Shown here one piece after another: positions 1-11,736 of a stretch of 64,000 nucleotides of DNA (position 1 is the stretch's first letter; each line of letters begins with the position of its first letter). The notes beneath the pieces are model-generated. The model did no database searches. It was not told the DNA's origin and was given only the letters and a program-made list of their open reading frames with translations. The DNA is from Streptomyces sp. NBC_01429 (GTDB lineage: Bacteria > Actinomycetota > Actinomycetes > Streptomycetales > Streptomycetaceae): assembly GCF_036231945.1 (NCBI RefSeq), contig NZ_CP109599.1:2822501-2886500 (forward strand). The letters are read 5' to 3'. Position numbers and translations under genes: made by a program.

Positions 1-585
1 GTCGTCGGGGACGACGAGCCGCAGCCGCTGCTCGTCCAGTCTGCGGGCGACCAGGTCGGGGGCGTCCGGCACGGGCGAGGTGAGACAGAGGTCGAGTTCG
101 CCCGCGCGCAGCCGCTCGATCATCGCCTCGCCGTAGTTCTGCACGAGCTGGAACCGCACCCGGGGATGGTCGGCGCGGAACGCCCTGATCAGTCCGGGTA
201 CGGTCTCCGAGCCCATGGTGTGCAGAAACCCGAAGGCGACCTTGCCGGACGCCGGGTCGGCGTCGGCCCGTACGGACTCGGCGGCGCGCTCGACCTCGGC
301 GAGGGCCCGTTCCACCGAGCCGAGGAACGTCCGGCCCGCGGGGGTCAGCGAGACCGTACGGCCCTTGCGGGCGAACAGGGCGACGCCCAGGTCCTGTTCG
401 AGCCGGACCATGGCCCGGGAGAGCGTGGACTGCGGGACGCCGGTGTCCCGGGCGGCGCGGGTCACGTGCTCGTGGCGGGCCACCCCGGCGAAGTACGCGA
501 GCCGGGGCGCGAGGAGGGCGGGCCAGGACTCGGCGTCGAGCGCGGCGGCGGGGGCCGCCTGGTCCCCGCGCCCGGTGTGATCCAT
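1..585 (-). CDS. LysR-family transcriptional regulator (3' end cut by window edge)
   Basis: Reading leftwards from ATG at 585 gives 195 uninterrupted codons to the window edge, about two thirds of a usual 300-residue LysR protein. An N-terminal winged helix-turn-helix is clear at residues 31-90 (VTRAARDTGVPQSTLSRAM, then RLEQDLGVALF and LTPAGR). The effector-binding domain then begins (FGFLHTMGSETVPGLIRAF). It is divergent from the MFS exporter gene at 705, the classic arrangement in which a LysR regulator controls the neighbouring transporter in response to a small ligand; that pairing is inference. The ATG at 607 is in another frame, so 585 is chosen. Confidence 0.93.
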   Translation of the reverse strand, partial: MDHTGRGDQAAPAAALDAESWPALLAPRLAYFAGVARHEHVTRAARDTGVPQSTLSRAMVRLEQDLGVALFARKGRTVSLTPAGRTFLGSVERALAEVERAAESVRADADPASGKVAFGFLHTMGSETVPGLIRAFRADHPRVRFQLVQNYGEAMIERLRAGELDLCLTSPVPDAPDLVARRLDEQRLRLVVPDD

Positions 586-621
586 GTCGTGTTCGTTGCT
601 GTTCCATGACAGACGCCGCTG

Positions 622-634
622 TGAGCTTTGCTCA
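622..634. promoter_or_regulatory. Inverted repeat between lysR and MFS genes, candidate LysR site
   Basis: TGAGC-TTT-GCTCA is a perfect 5-3-5 inverted repeat in the 119-bp divergent intergenic region. It lies 37 bp upstream of the regulator's start and 71 bp upstream of the transporter's. LysR proteins usually bind dyads with a T-N11-A core in such positions; the assignment is positional only. Confidence 0.35.
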
Positions 635-704
635 TGCACCATGGGAACGATTATCGCCATTCCGTGCATTGGACGCATGAAGAGCGGCTGTTTACCTTCG
701 AACC

Positions 705-2009
705 ATGCCTTCAGTCAGTACCGAGGCGCCCGCCACCCCGGGTGCCTCCGCCGCGCCGTCCGCTCCCACCGCCACCGCTCCCACCGGCTCCGCACCCGAG
801 CAGCTGGTCCCCGGTGGCCCCGGCTACCGCCGGATGAGCTTCGCCCTGTTCGCCGCCGGGGTCGCGACCTTCGCGCTGCTGTACTCCACCCAGGCCCTGC
901 TGCCCGCGATCTCCGCCGGCTTCGGCGTGACGGCGGGCCGGGCCAGCTGGACGGTGTCGGCGGCGACCGGCGCGCTGGCGCTGTTCGTCCTGCCGCTGAG
1001 CGCGCTGTCCGAGCGGTTCGGCCGGCGCACGATGATGACGGTCTCGCTGGCGGTGGCGGTGGCGGTCGGGCTGCTGGTGCCGTTCGCGCCGAACATCGAG
1101 GTGCTGGTGGCGCTGCGCGCGCTCCAGGGCGCTGCGCTGGCCGGGCTGCCCGCGTCGGCGATGGCGTATCTCGCGGAGGAGGTCCGGCCGAAGGCGCTGG
1201 TCGCCGCGATCGGGCTGTTCGTCGCGGGCAACAGCGTCGGCGGGATGAGCGGCCGGGTCCTCGCCGGCTGGGTCGCCCAGGCGTGGGGCTGGCGCGCGGC
1301 GCTGGGCGCGGTCGGGCTGCTGGCGGTGGCGTGCGCGGTGGTCTTCCGCCTCATGCTCCCCAAGGCCCGTAACTTCACCCCTCGTTCGCTGAGCCCGCGC
1401 GCGCTGGCGGGGACGGTCGGCGGGCATCTGGCCGATCCGCTGCTGCGCCGGCTGTACGCGATCGGCGGGCTGTTCATGGTGGTGTTCGGCGCGGTCTACA
1501 CCGTGATCGGCTACCGGCTGGTGGCGGCGCCCTTCCACCTGCCGCAGGGGATCATCGGCTCGGTCTTCCTGATCTATCTGGTCGGTACGGTCTCCTCCGC
1601 CGCGGCCGGCCGGCTGGTCGAGCGGCTGGGGCGGCGCGGCGCGCTGTATCTGGCCGTGAGCACGACGGCCGCCGGGCTGCTGCTGTCGCTCTCCGGCACG
1701 CTGGCGGCGGTGCTGCTCGGCCTGGTGCTGATCACGGCGGGCTTCTTCGCGGGCCACTCGGTCGCCTCGTCGTCGGTGAGCCGTACGGCCAAGTCGGGCC
1801 GCGCGCAGGCGTCGGCGCTCTACCAGTCCGCGTACTACCTGGGCAGCAGCGCGGGCGGCACGCTCGGCGCGGTCGCCTTCCACGCGGCGGGCTGGGGCGG
1901 GACGGTGCTGCTGGGGCTGGCGGCTGTCCTCGGGGTCGTCTCGATCACGCTGTACGGGTCGCGCTGCGCCCGGACGGCGCGCAAGGGGGCCGCGGCGGCG
2001 GCCGTTTGA
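705..2009 (+). CDS. MFS transporter, YnfM/arabinose-efflux-like
   Basis: Polytopic inner-membrane protein of 434 residues, the usual size for a 12-helix major facilitator. After a Pro/Ala/Thr-rich cytoplasmic lead of about 40 residues, hydrophobic segments follow regularly. The loop between helices 2 and 3 carries a motif-A-like SERFGRRTMM. The arrangement resembles the YnfM-type MFS exporters often paired with a LysR gene. Substrate cannot be told from sequence; efflux of a small hydrophilic compound is a guess. ATG at 705 is preceded by an AT-richer stretch and is the first in-frame start after the divergent promoter region. Confidence 0.88.
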   Translation: MPSVSTEAPATPGASAAPSAPTATAPTGSAPEQLVPGGPGYRRMSFALFAAGVATFALLYSTQALLPAISAGFGVTAGRASWTVSAATGALALFVLPLSALSERFGRRTMMTVSLAVAVAVGLLVPFAPNIEVLVALRALQGAALAGLPASAMAYLAEEVRPKALVAAIGLFVAGNSVGGMSGRVLAGWVAQAWGWRAALGAVGLLAVACAVVFRLMLPKARNFTPRSLSPRALAGTVGGHLADPLLRRLYAIGGLFMVVFGAVYTVIGYRLVAAPFHLPQGIIGSVFLIYLVGTVSSAAAGRLVERLGRRGALYLAVSTTAAGLLLSLSGTLAAVLLGLVLITAGFFAGHSVASSSVSRTAKSGRAQASALYQSAYYLGSSAGGTLGAVAFHAAGWGGTVLLGLAAVLGVVSITLYGSRCARTARKGAAAAAV

Positions 2010-2188
2010 GCCGTTCCCGGCCCGTCCCAGGCCCCGTCCCAAGCCCCGCCCCCGTACCTCCCTCGCACGGAAGAGCCAGGTCCCGGTCCCGGGCCGAAAT
2101 AAACCACCGCGCCCGTGCAACTGTGCGGTGGTCCCGGCCGTCTACCCCCGCACAACGACCCGTACATCTACGGAGGGGGACGGGGCGG

Positions 2189-2887
2189 ATGGGACACATA
2201 TCCCGCGGAGGGACCGTGGCCGCCGGCATCGTGGCGCTGGTGGTGCCCTTGGCCGTGACGGTCGTGGGCGCCGCGCCCGCGCAGGCGGCCTCCTGTACGG
2301 CGAGCAAGGGCCCGTACCAGAAGCAGGTCGAGAAGTTCCTCGGCCGGCCGGTGGACGGGAAGCAGTCCACGGCCGACTGCAAGGCCACCAGGGCCTTCCA
2401 GTCGAAGCACGGCATCACCCCGGCCATCGGCTACGCGGGTCCGGTCACCTGGGGCGTGATGGACCTGATGAACAAGCAGAAGGCGGCGGGCAAGAACCCC
2501 AACAAGGCGGGCAAGTGCCCGACGAACAAGGGGCGGATCGCCTGCGTCGACCTCACGCGGCAGCTGAGCTGGATCCAGGACGGCAAGAAGCTGGCGTACG
2601 GGCCGGTGCCCGTGCGGACCGGGCGCAAGGGGTACGCGACCAGGACCGGGCTGACGAAGATCTACTGGCGGCACAAGGACCATGTGTCGACGATCTACGA
2701 CGTGCCCATGCCGTACAGCCAGTTCTTCGACGGCGGCCAGGCGTTCCACTCGGCGAATCTGAGCATGTGGAACCCGCCGGGCTCGCACGGCTGCGTGAAC
2801 ATGACCAAGACCGTCGCCGCGAAGTACTGGGCGATGCTGAAGAACGGCGACGACGTCTACGTCTACGGACGCAAGCCCGGAACCTGA
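2189..2887 (+). CDS. Secreted L,D-transpeptidase (YkuD domain)
   Basis: A 232-residue exported enzyme expected to form 3-3 cross-links in peptidoglycan. A signal peptide (residues 1-33, ending AQAAS) precedes a small peptidoglycan-binding-like segment (about 40-95) and a YkuD domain (about 110-230). The catalytic signature SHGCVN is present, with Cys202 as nucleophile and an upstream His in QAFHSAN. ATG at 2189 is chosen because it begins the signal peptide and follows a GGAGGGGG ribosome site; the frame is open much further upstream. It is paralogous to the lipoprotein enzyme at 31856, sharing DHVSTxYDxPMPY and the FFxGGQA segment. Confidence 0.92.
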   Translation: MGHISRGGTVAAGIVALVVPLAVTVVGAAPAQAASCTASKGPYQKQVEKFLGRPVDGKQSTADCKATRAFQSKHGITPAIGYAGPVTWGVMDLMNKQKAAGKNPNKAGKCPTNKGRIACVDLTRQLSWIQDGKKLAYGPVPVRTGRKGYATRTGLTKIYWRHKDHVSTIYDVPMPYSQFFDGGQAFHSANLSMWNPPGSHGCVNMTKTVAAKYWAMLKNGDDVYVYGRKPGT

Positions 2888-2974
2888 GCCGAACCCGCCG
2901 ATCGTCTGCGCCGGGCGCCGGCTTCCGAGAGACTGGACCCGTACTGGTTTCACGGGGGCTACTGGGGTGACGCG

Positions 2975-4012
2975 ATGAGTGAAGTGGCATCGGCGCGGGA
3001 TTCGGCGGCGGGAACGGCACCGGGCTCGGAACAGGGCTCGGGACCGGCGCCCGATCTGGATTCCCGGCTGGAGAAGCACCGTACGGAGCTGACCGGTTAC
3101 TGCTACCGGATGCTGGGTTCCCCGTTCGAGGCCGAGGACGCCGTCCAGGACACGATGGTGCGGGCCTGGAAGAGCTTCGACAAGTTCGAGGGCCGCTCCT
3201 CGCTGCGCTCGTGGCTCTACCGCATCGCGACCAACGTCTGCCTGGACATGCTCAACGCGGGCAACCGCAGGGCCCGTCCGATGGATCTGACGGGGCCGAC
3301 GCCCGTCGCGCAGGCGCAGCTCACCGCGCTTCCGGAGAACACCTGGCTGGAGCCGGTGCCTGACGGCCGGGTGCTGCCGTCGGTGACGGACCCGGCGGAG
3401 GCGGCCGTCTCGCGCGAGACGATCCGGCTGGCGTTCGTCGCGGCGCTCCAGCATCTGCCGCCGAAGCAGCGGGCGGTGCTGATCCTGCGCGAGGTGCTGT
3501 CCTGGAAGGCGAGCGAGGTCGCCGAGCTGCTGGAGACGACGGTCGCCTCCGTCAACAGCGCCCTCCAGCGGGCCCGCGCGACGATCGCCGAGTCCGAGCC
3601 GGCCGGGACGGTGACGGCCGACCCGCTCGACGAGGAGCACCAGCGGCTGCTGGAGCGCTATGTCGCGGCCTTCGAGGGGTACGACATGAAGGCGCTGACG
3701 GCGCTGCTCCACGACGACGCGAAGTTCACGATGCCGCCGTTCGATCTGTGGCTCCAGGGCCACGACGACATCACCGGCTTCATGCTCACCATCGGCGCCG
3801 GCTGCCGGGGCTCGCGGCTCGTGCCGACGGTCGCCAACGGGACGCCGGCCTTCGCGCACTACAAGCCGTCGGAGTCGGGCGACGGGTTCGCGCCGTGGGC
3901 GCTCCAGATCATCGAGATCGAGAACGGCAGGATCTCGGCGATGAACTGCTTCCTGGACACGGACCGCTGGTTCCCGCTGTTCGATCTGCCGGCGACGCTG
4001 GAGAACGCGTAG
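2975..4012 (+). CDS. ECF sigma factor with C-terminal SnoaL-like domain (SigG/SigX5 type)
   Basis: RNA polymerase sigma-70 family protein of 345 residues. Region 2 lies at about 33-100 (YCYRMLGSPFEAEDAVQDTM, WLYRIATNVCLDML). Region 4 lies at about 150-205 (LPPKQRAVLILREVLSWKA, then the helix-turn-helix). A C-terminal extension of about 120 residues resembles the SnoaL/NTF2 fold. Such tails replace a separate anti-sigma factor in several ECF groups and modulate activity. No anti-sigma gene is adjacent; the neighbours are a cell-wall transpeptidase upstream and a convergent STAS gene. The sigma-X5/SigG subgroup label is recalled from family architecture. Confidence 0.9.
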   Translation: MSEVASARDSAAGTAPGSEQGSGPAPDLDSRLEKHRTELTGYCYRMLGSPFEAEDAVQDTMVRAWKSFDKFEGRSSLRSWLYRIATNVCLDMLNAGNRRARPMDLTGPTPVAQAQLTALPENTWLEPVPDGRVLPSVTDPAEAAVSRETIRLAFVAALQHLPPKQRAVLILREVLSWKASEVAELLETTVASVNSALQRARATIAESEPAGTVTADPLDEEHQRLLERYVAAFEGYDMKALTALLHDDAKFTMPPFDLWLQGHDDITGFMLTIGAGCRGSRLVPTVANGTPAFAHYKPSESGDGFAPWALQIIEIENGRISAMNCFLDTDRWFPLFDLPATLENA

Positions 4013-4026
4013 GGCGGGTGGCCCCG

Positions 4027-4054
4027 GCCCTGGCCCTCACTTCCGGGCCAGGGC
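4027..4054. terminator. Hairpin between convergent sigma-factor and STAS genes
   Basis: GCCCTGGCCC (4027-4036) and GGGCCAGGGC (4045-4054) form a perfect 10-bp stem with an 8-nt loop. It overlaps the stop codon of the STAS gene and lies 15 bp past the sigma-factor stop. It can serve as a terminator for the sigma gene. Confidence 0.55.
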
Positions 4055-4354
4055 TTCCAGCCCCACCAGGTCGAGCAGCAGCCGCAGTTCCGGCCCTGCC
4101 CCGCGCAGCCCGAGCCGGCAGCCGCGCCTGCGGGCCGTGAGCTGGAGCCGGGCCAGGACCTCGACGGCCGCCAGGGTGGGCCGGACGAGACCGCCGACGT
4201 CACAGACCACCTCGGCGGCGGTCTCCGGCAGCCCGGCGCGCAACTCCTCGTCGAGGCGGGGCACATCGGCCGGGGTGATGTGCCCGGCGACCACGAGAAC
4301 GATCGGTTTCGTGTCATCCACGTGGAGGAGACCGGTCGAGCCGCCGGAACTCAT
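4037..4354 (-). CDS. STAS-domain protein (anti-anti-sigma-like)
   Basis: A 105-residue protein whose length and pattern fit a lone STAS domain: strand PIVLVVAGHITPADVP, helix DEELRAGLPETAAEVVCDVGGL, then VEVLARLQLTARRRGCRLGLRG. STAS proteins such as SpoIIAA act as anti-sigma antagonists, with a Ser at the end of a DxxG-type loop. Here the corresponding position reads DVGGLVRPT, so the usual phosphorylatable Ser is absent and Thr is the only nearby candidate. It is divergent from the HAD gene by 36 bp and convergent with an ECF sigma gene, but that sigma type is not known to use STAS partners. Confidence 0.75.
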   Translation of the reverse strand: MSSGGSTGLLHVDDTKPIVLVVAGHITPADVPRLDEELRAGLPETAAEVVCDVGGLVRPTLAAVEVLARLQLTARRRGCRLGLRGAGPELRLLLDLVGLEALARK

Positions 4355-4390
4355 CGCACCCGCGCGGGCACGGCCCGTACGCTGCGGAGC

Positions 4391-5056
4391 ATGACCCACG
4401 AACCTGTCGAACTGGTGATCTTCGACTGCGACGGTGTGCTGGTGGACAGCGAGCGGCTGTGTCTCCGGGTGGACACGCAGGTCTTCGCGGAGCTGGGCTG
4501 TCACTTCACCGAAGAGGAAATGATCGAGACCTTCGTCGGATCCTCGGCCGAGATCTACGACAGGGCCCTGGAGGAGCGGCTCGGGCGGCCGCTGGAGCCG
4601 GGCTGGAACAAGCCGTACGACCATCTCTACCAGCGGGCGTTCGAGACCGAGCTGACCGCCATCGACGGCGCCGCCGACGCGCTGGAAGCCCTGGACCTGC
4701 CGTTCTGCATCGCCTCGAACTGCGGCCACCACTCGCTCCGGCGGAATCTGCGGACCACCGGTCTCCTGCACCACTTCGCCGACGGCCACATCTTCAGCGC
4801 CGAGGACGTCGACCGGGGCAAGCCCGCACCCGACGTCTTCCTGCACGCCGCCCGCACGATGGGCGTGGCCCCGGCGCGCTGCGTGGTCGTGGAGGACAGC
4901 CCGTACGGCGTGACGGCGGCCCGCGCGGCGGGCATGCGCGTCTTCGGCTACGCGGGCGGCCTGACCGCCGCGCACCGGCTGGCCGGGCCGGGCACGGTGG
5001 TCTTCGAGGACATGCGCGAGCTGCCGGGGCTGCTGGCGGGGCGGGCGGTCAGCTGA
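4391..5056 (+). CDS. HAD-superfamily hydrolase (beta-phosphoglucomutase / phosphoglycolate phosphatase-like)
   Basis: Soluble HAD phosphohydrolase of 221 residues. Motif I FDCDGVLVDSE lies at residues 11-21 with nucleophile Asp12 and acid/base Asp14. Motif II is CIASNCG, motif III is the Lys of GKPAPDVF, and motif IV is VVEDSPYGVTAARAAGM. The helical cap between motifs I and II is of the small alpha type found in sugar-phosphate phosphatases and phosphoglucomutases. The natural substrate cannot be read from sequence. ATG 4391 follows GGAG at 7 nt; a TACGCT hexamer 7 nt upstream of the ATG could alternatively be a -10 box for a leaderless transcript. The 3' end overlaps the convergent Uma2 gene by 8 bp. 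Confidence 0.88.
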   Translation: MTHEPVELVIFDCDGVLVDSERLCLRVDTQVFAELGCHFTEEEMIETFVGSSAEIYDRALEERLGRPLEPGWNKPYDHLYQRAFETELTAIDGAADALEALDLPFCIASNCGHHSLRRNLRTTGLLHHFADGHIFSAEDVDRGKPAPDVFLHAARTMGVAPARCVVVEDSPYGVTAARAAGMRVFGYAGGLTAAHRLAGPGTVVFEDMRELPGLLAGRAVS

Positions 5057-5633
5057 CGGGGAACTCGGCGGTGTCGATGGCCAGGTCGAAGGGGGCGGGG
5101 AGGGTGAGCTTGCCCCCGTACTCGACCGTCTCAAGCATGCGGTACGTACCGGCCTCGGGCTCGCCGTAGAGCGTGGCGGTCGGGGAATCCGACACCCACG
5201 GGTCCAGCAGCAGATAGAGCGGGACGCCTGCCTGGGCGTAGCCGCGCGCCTTGGCGATGCGGTCGTGGTTGGCGTTGCCGCGTGAGGTGATCTCGACGAC
5301 CAGCTTCGCCCGACTCGCGGGGAACAGCTCCCCGGGCGCGGGCCGGTCCACCTCCGCAGCCACCATCAGGTCGGGGATGTAGAGGCCCTTACGACCAGGT
5401 ACCGCCGCTTCTTGCGTGTGGAAGATGTGCCACTCCTCCGGGATTACCGCCAGCAGGCGGCGGTGAACCATGGAAGCGGTGGAATTGTGGTCCCAGGACG
5501 GCGACGGTGACACGGTGATGATCCCCTCGATGATCTCCACCTTGCGGCCCTCGCGTGCGTCCATCCCCTTCCAGGTATGGACAAGGTCGTCCCAGCCCTG
5601 CTCGGGCTCGTGTCCGACAGTGAGTGCGCTCAT
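5049..5633 (-). CDS. Uma2-family (DUF820) restriction-endonuclease-like protein
   Basis: A 194-residue single-domain protein of the Uma2/DUF820 family, which has a PD-(D/E)XK nuclease fold and undefined biological role. Family hallmarks are visible: EIIEGIITVSP near the N-terminus, YIPDLMV (the D of the PD pair), then LVVEITSRGNANHDR with the E-x-x-S/K-like second acidic motif. KARGYAQAGVPLYLLLD and a C-terminal beta segment follow. These genes occur in many copies in actinobacteria and cyanobacteria. Nuclease activity is inferred only from the fold. No toxin, transposase or restriction partner is adjacent. Confidence 0.85.
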   Translation of the reverse strand: MSALTVGHEPEQGWDDLVHTWKGMDAREGRKVEIIEGIITVSPSPSWDHNSTASMVHRRLLAVIPEEWHIFHTQEAAVPGRKGLYIPDLMVAAEVDRPAPGELFPASRAKLVVEITSRGNANHDRIAKARGYAQAGVPLYLLLDPWVSDSPTATLYGEPEAGTYRMLETVEYGGKLTLPAPFDLAIDTAEFPVS

Positions 5634-5739
5634 GGCGGTCTCCTTCGTTGTGTCACCGATCCCAGCATGCCGAACGGGACCGGTGGCCGTCCACCGATCC
5701 CGTTCACCCGAATGGGTATCCGAGCAGGTCAGCCCCGCG

Positions 5740-7017
<1,278 letters not shown>

Positions 7018-7063
7018 GGCGTTCCTTTCCAACAACGAACGTACGTGTGCGGGGTAATACAGC

Positions 7064-7137
7064 GGTCCCGGTGGAGCCGGATCGCGGCGCCACCGGGACC
7101 TGGTCGGGTGAGGGCCCGCCTCGGCGGGTGGGCCCCG
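7064..7137 (-). terminator. Two tandem hairpins between cdd and deoA
   Basis: GGTCCCGGTGG (7064-7074) pairs perfectly with CCACCGGGACC (7090-7100). Downstream, GGGCCC (7115-7120) pairs with GGGCCC (7131-7136), flanking a GC-rich GCC/GGC inner stem. They lie in the 123-bp gap after the cdd stop, so they could end or attenuate the transport transcript before deoA. Confidence 0.5.
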
Positions 7138-7140
7138 GTC

Positions 7141-7563
7141 TCAGTTGAGGTGCCCGGGCCCGAAGGCCTGCGGCAGCATCTCGTTCAGCGTTCGGAGCCC
7201 GTCCGGGGTCTCCAGGATCAGTTCGGGGCCGCCGAACTCGTACAGCAGCTGCCGGCAGCGCCCGCACGGCACCAGCACCTCGCCCGCGCCGTCGACGCAG
7301 GTGAAGTGGGTGAGCCGGCCGCCACCGCTCAGTTGCAGGGCGGAGACCAGGCCGCATTCGGCGCACAGCCCGATCCCGTACGACGCGTTCTCGACGTTGC
7401 AGCCGGTGACGGTACGGCCGTCGTCCACCAGCGCGGCGACGCCGACCGGGTACTTCGAGTACGGGGCGTACGCGCGGGCCATGGCGTGCCGCGCGGCCGT
7501 GCGCAGGGCCGCCCAGTCGATGTCGGGCGCGGGCGCCGGTGGTGTGGGCGCGGGTCCGGTCAT
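7141..7563 (-). CDS. cdd: Cytidine deaminase
   Basis: Zinc enzyme of 140 residues deaminating cytidine and deoxycytidine to (deoxy)uridine; the length matches the homotetrameric class. Motifs are complete: the zinc/catalytic CAE (LCAECGLVSAL) with the proton-shuttling Glu, and PCGRCRQ supplying two further Cys ligands. The ribose-binding NVENASYG also lies upstream of the CAE. The start ATG overlaps the stop of the upstream permease as ATGA, indicating translational coupling within the nucleoside transport operon. Together with deoA it lets the cell funnel imported cytidine through uridine to uracil and a sugar phosphate. Confidence 0.96.
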   Translation of the reverse strand: MTGPAPTPPAPAPDIDWAALRTAARHAMARAYAPYSKYPVGVAALVDDGRTVTGCNVENASYGIGLCAECGLVSALQLSGGGRLTHFTCVDGAGEVLVPCGRCRQLLYEFGGPELILETPDGLRTLNEMLPQAFGPGHLN

Positions 7564-8831
7564 TTGCCTTGCCCCTTCCGGTACGGCATGCCGTCCGCCT
7601 TCGGCATGCGCAGCCGTTGCGCGGAGAGCGCGAGGACCAGGAGCGTCGTGACGTAGGGGGCCGCGTCCACGAACTGGCTGGGCACCTGGTCGGTCAAGGC
7701 GTACCAGACGAAGAGCAGTGCCGACACCGCACCGGAGATCAGCGCGGCCGTGTACTTCTTCTTGTAGAGCTGCCAGGCCACGACCAGGACGAGCAGGATC
7801 GCGAGCAGGAGCAGCATCGCGTGGACGTTCTCCGCGCCGCCGCGCAGCTTGAGGCTGTCGGTGAAGCCGAAGAGTCCGGCGCCGAGGGCCATGCCGCCCG
7901 GCATCCAGTTGCCGAAGATCATGGCGGCGAGGCCGATGTAGCCGCGTCCGCCGGTCTGGCCCTCCTGGTAGATGCCGGTGGCGACGATCGCGAGGAACGC
8001 GCCGGCGAGTCCGGCCAGGCCGCCGGAGACGGTGACGGCGATGTACTTGTACTTGTACACGTTGACGCCGAGGGACTCGGCGGCGACCGGGTTCTCGCCG
8101 CAGGAGCGCAGCCGCAGCCCGAACGCCGTGCGCCACAGGATCCACCAGGTGGCGGGGATGAGCAGCAGCGCGACGACGGTCAGCAGCGACAGGTTGGTCA
8201 CCAGGCCGCCGACGACTCCGGCGATGTCGGAGATCAGGAACCAGTGCCGTTGCTGGAGGTCCTGCATCCAGTCGGCGAGTCCCGGGACGGTGATGTCGGT
8301 GATCGGGTCGATGCGCGGCGACTGCTTGGAGGAGCCGCCGTCCACGCCGTCGAAGGCGAAGTTGGACAGGTAGCGGGTGACGCCGACGGCGAGGATGTTG
8401 ATGGCCACACCGGAGACGATGTGGTTCACGCCGAAGGTGACGGTGATGACGGCGTGCAGCAGTCCGCCGAGGCAGCCGCCGAGTATTCCGAAGAGGACTC
8501 CGGCCCAGGGGCCCCATTGGAAGCCGGCCCAGGCGCCGAACCAGGTGCCGAGGATCATCATGCCTTCGAGGCCGATGTTGACGACGCCCGCGCGCTCGGC
8601 CCACAGGCCGCCGAGTCCGGCGAGGCCGATCGGTACGGCCAGTTCCAGCGCGCCGGCGACCTGGCCGACCGAGGTGATGTCCTCGGCGCCGCTGATCAGC
8701 CGGACGAGCGACACGAGGGCCAGGGCCCCGGCGACGATCAGCAGGATGACGGGCAGGGAGAGTGTGCGGCGGCCGCCGCCCTTCTTGGGGGCGGCGCTCG
8801 TGGCAGAGACGGTGCTCGTGCTCGTACTCAC
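7560..8831 (-). CDS. Nucleoside ABC transporter permease (second subunit)
   Basis: Membrane permease of the BPD_transp_2 (branched-chain/sugar type) family, 423 residues. After a cytoplasmic Ser/Thr-rich lead there are about ten hydrophobic segments and the conserved AAERAGVVNIGLEGMMILG-like box (WAERAGVVNIGLEGMM), which is diagnostic of BMP-linked nucleoside permeases such as B. subtilis NupQ/YufQ. The family EAA-like loop appears as LRSCGENPVAAESLGVNVYKYKY. It overlaps the preceding permease by 4 bp (8828-8831) and cdd by 4 bp, so the three are cotranslated. A C-terminal stretch beyond the usual end (ALISGAVSALLFVWYAL) adds extra membrane segments. Confidence 0.93.
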   Translation of the reverse strand: MSTSTSTVSATSAAPKKGGGRRTLSLPVILLIVAGALALVSLVRLISGAEDITSVGQVAGALELAVPIGLAGLGGLWAERAGVVNIGLEGMMILGTWFGAWAGFQWGPWAGVLFGILGGCLGGLLHAVITVTFGVNHIVSGVAINILAVGVTRYLSNFAFDGVDGGSSKQSPRIDPITDITVPGLADWMQDLQQRHWFLISDIAGVVGGLVTNLSLLTVVALLLIPATWWILWRTAFGLRLRSCGENPVAAESLGVNVYKYKYIAVTVSGGLAGLAGAFLAIVATGIYQEGQTGGRGYIGLAAMIFGNWMPGGMALGAGLFGFTDSLKLRGGAENVHAMLLLLAILLVLVVAWQLYKKKYTAALISGAVSALLFVWYALTDQVPSQFVDAAPYVTTLLVLALSAQRLRMPKADGMPYRKGQGK

Positions 8832-9945
8832 AGCGCGGCCTCCTCCTTCTCGGTCTTGAGGGCGCCTCCGGCGGCGAGTTCCTCGCCGACCTTCTGCTGC
8901 TGGCGGCGGAGCCCGTAACGGCGGACGAGTTCGTAGCTGACGACGACCGAGATCACGATCAGGCCCTGCATGATCGTGGCGATCTCCTTCTCGTACCCGT
9001 GCTGGTCGAGGGAGGCGGACGCCTTGTCCAGGAAGGCGATCAGCAGGGCGCTGAACGCGATGCCGAGCGGGTTGTTCCGGCCGAGCAGGGCGATGGTGAT
9101 GCCGGTGAAGCCGATACCGGTCGGGAAGTCGAGGCTGTACGTGTGGGAGTCGCCGAGGAGTGTCGGCATCCCGGCGAGACCGGCGACGGCGCCGGAGATC
9201 AGCATCGAGGTGAGGATCATCTTCTTGGCGTCGACGCCGGACGCCTGCGCGGCGCTCTCGCTGGCGCCGGTGGCGCGCAGGTCGAAGCCGAAGCGGGTGC
9301 GGCCGAGGACGAACCAGTAGATGAGGCCGCAGGCGGCGGCGACGAAGGTGAAGCCGTAGATCTCACCGGCCTCCGGGCCCAGGGACAGTCCGGGGAACCA
9401 GCCGGACTCCGGGATCTCGCCGGTGGTCAGGTTGTTGGAGCCGGCCGGCTGGACGCCGAAGTTCTTGGGCAGGATGAGCCAGGCGACCAGGCTGGTGGCG
9501 ATCGAGTTGAGCATGATCGTGGAGACGACCTCGCTCACCCCCCGGCTGGTCTTGAGGATCCCGGCGATGCCCGACCAGAGGGCGCCGACCAGCATCGCGA
9601 CGATCACGATCAGCGCGATCTGGAGCGGCCCCGGCAGGTCGACGCTGGCGCCGACGAGCGCGGCCATCATCGCGGCGAGCCGGTACTGGCCGTCGACACC
9701 GATGTTGAAGAGGTTCATCCGGAAGCCGACGGCGACCGCGAGGGCGGCCAGGTAGTACGTGCCGGCCTGGTTGATGATCAGCACCTGTACGTCGACGTAC
9801 GAGGCGGAGTCGAACATGATCTGGTACGGCTCGATCGGGTTCCGGCCCGAGACGAGCAGCACCACCGTGGTGAGGGCTATGGCGACCACCAGCGCGAGCA
9901 CCGGGCCCGCGAGGGCCAGGATCAGCCGGTCCTTGTCGAATTTCT

Positions 9946-9949
<4 letters not shown>
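8828..9949 (-). CDS. Nucleoside ABC transporter permease (first subunit)
   Basis: BPD_transp_2 family permease of 373 residues, the counterpart of B. subtilis NupP/YufP. Features are the long periplasmic-side loop after helix 1 (GRNPIEPYQIMFDSA), the conserved FRMNLFNIGVDGQYRLAAMMAA box, and TSRGVSEVVSTIMLNSIA. The coupling loop is DLRATGASESAAQASGVDAKK. It starts within the last codons of the ATPase gene (overlap 9946-9949) and ends overlapping the second permease. Together they form the heterodimeric channel for nucleosides delivered by the BMP lipoprotein. Confidence 0.94.
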
Positions 9950-11517
<1,568 letters not shown>

Positions 11518-11736
11518 CGCGGGGGGTGCGGGAGGGCTGCTGGTCGGACTGCTGGACGCGTTGATGACGCACTCTCCTTGGCGGGAAAGGAGTGGAGACG
11601 GGGTGAGTGGCAGGGCGGGGTGAAGCTATCGCGCCGGAGGGCCGTCTACACGCGTAGCGCTGCCGAATCGTAAAGGTGGGAGGGGAAGGGCTCCGATGCA
11701 CCGGGCCACGGCCGGGCGGCCGGGACGCGGTTCCCG

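Noticed and set aside
1835..2167. Leftward open frame between the MFS and L,D-transpeptidase genes
   Set aside because: It overlaps the end of the MFS gene antisense, and its translation is low-complexity Gly/Pro.
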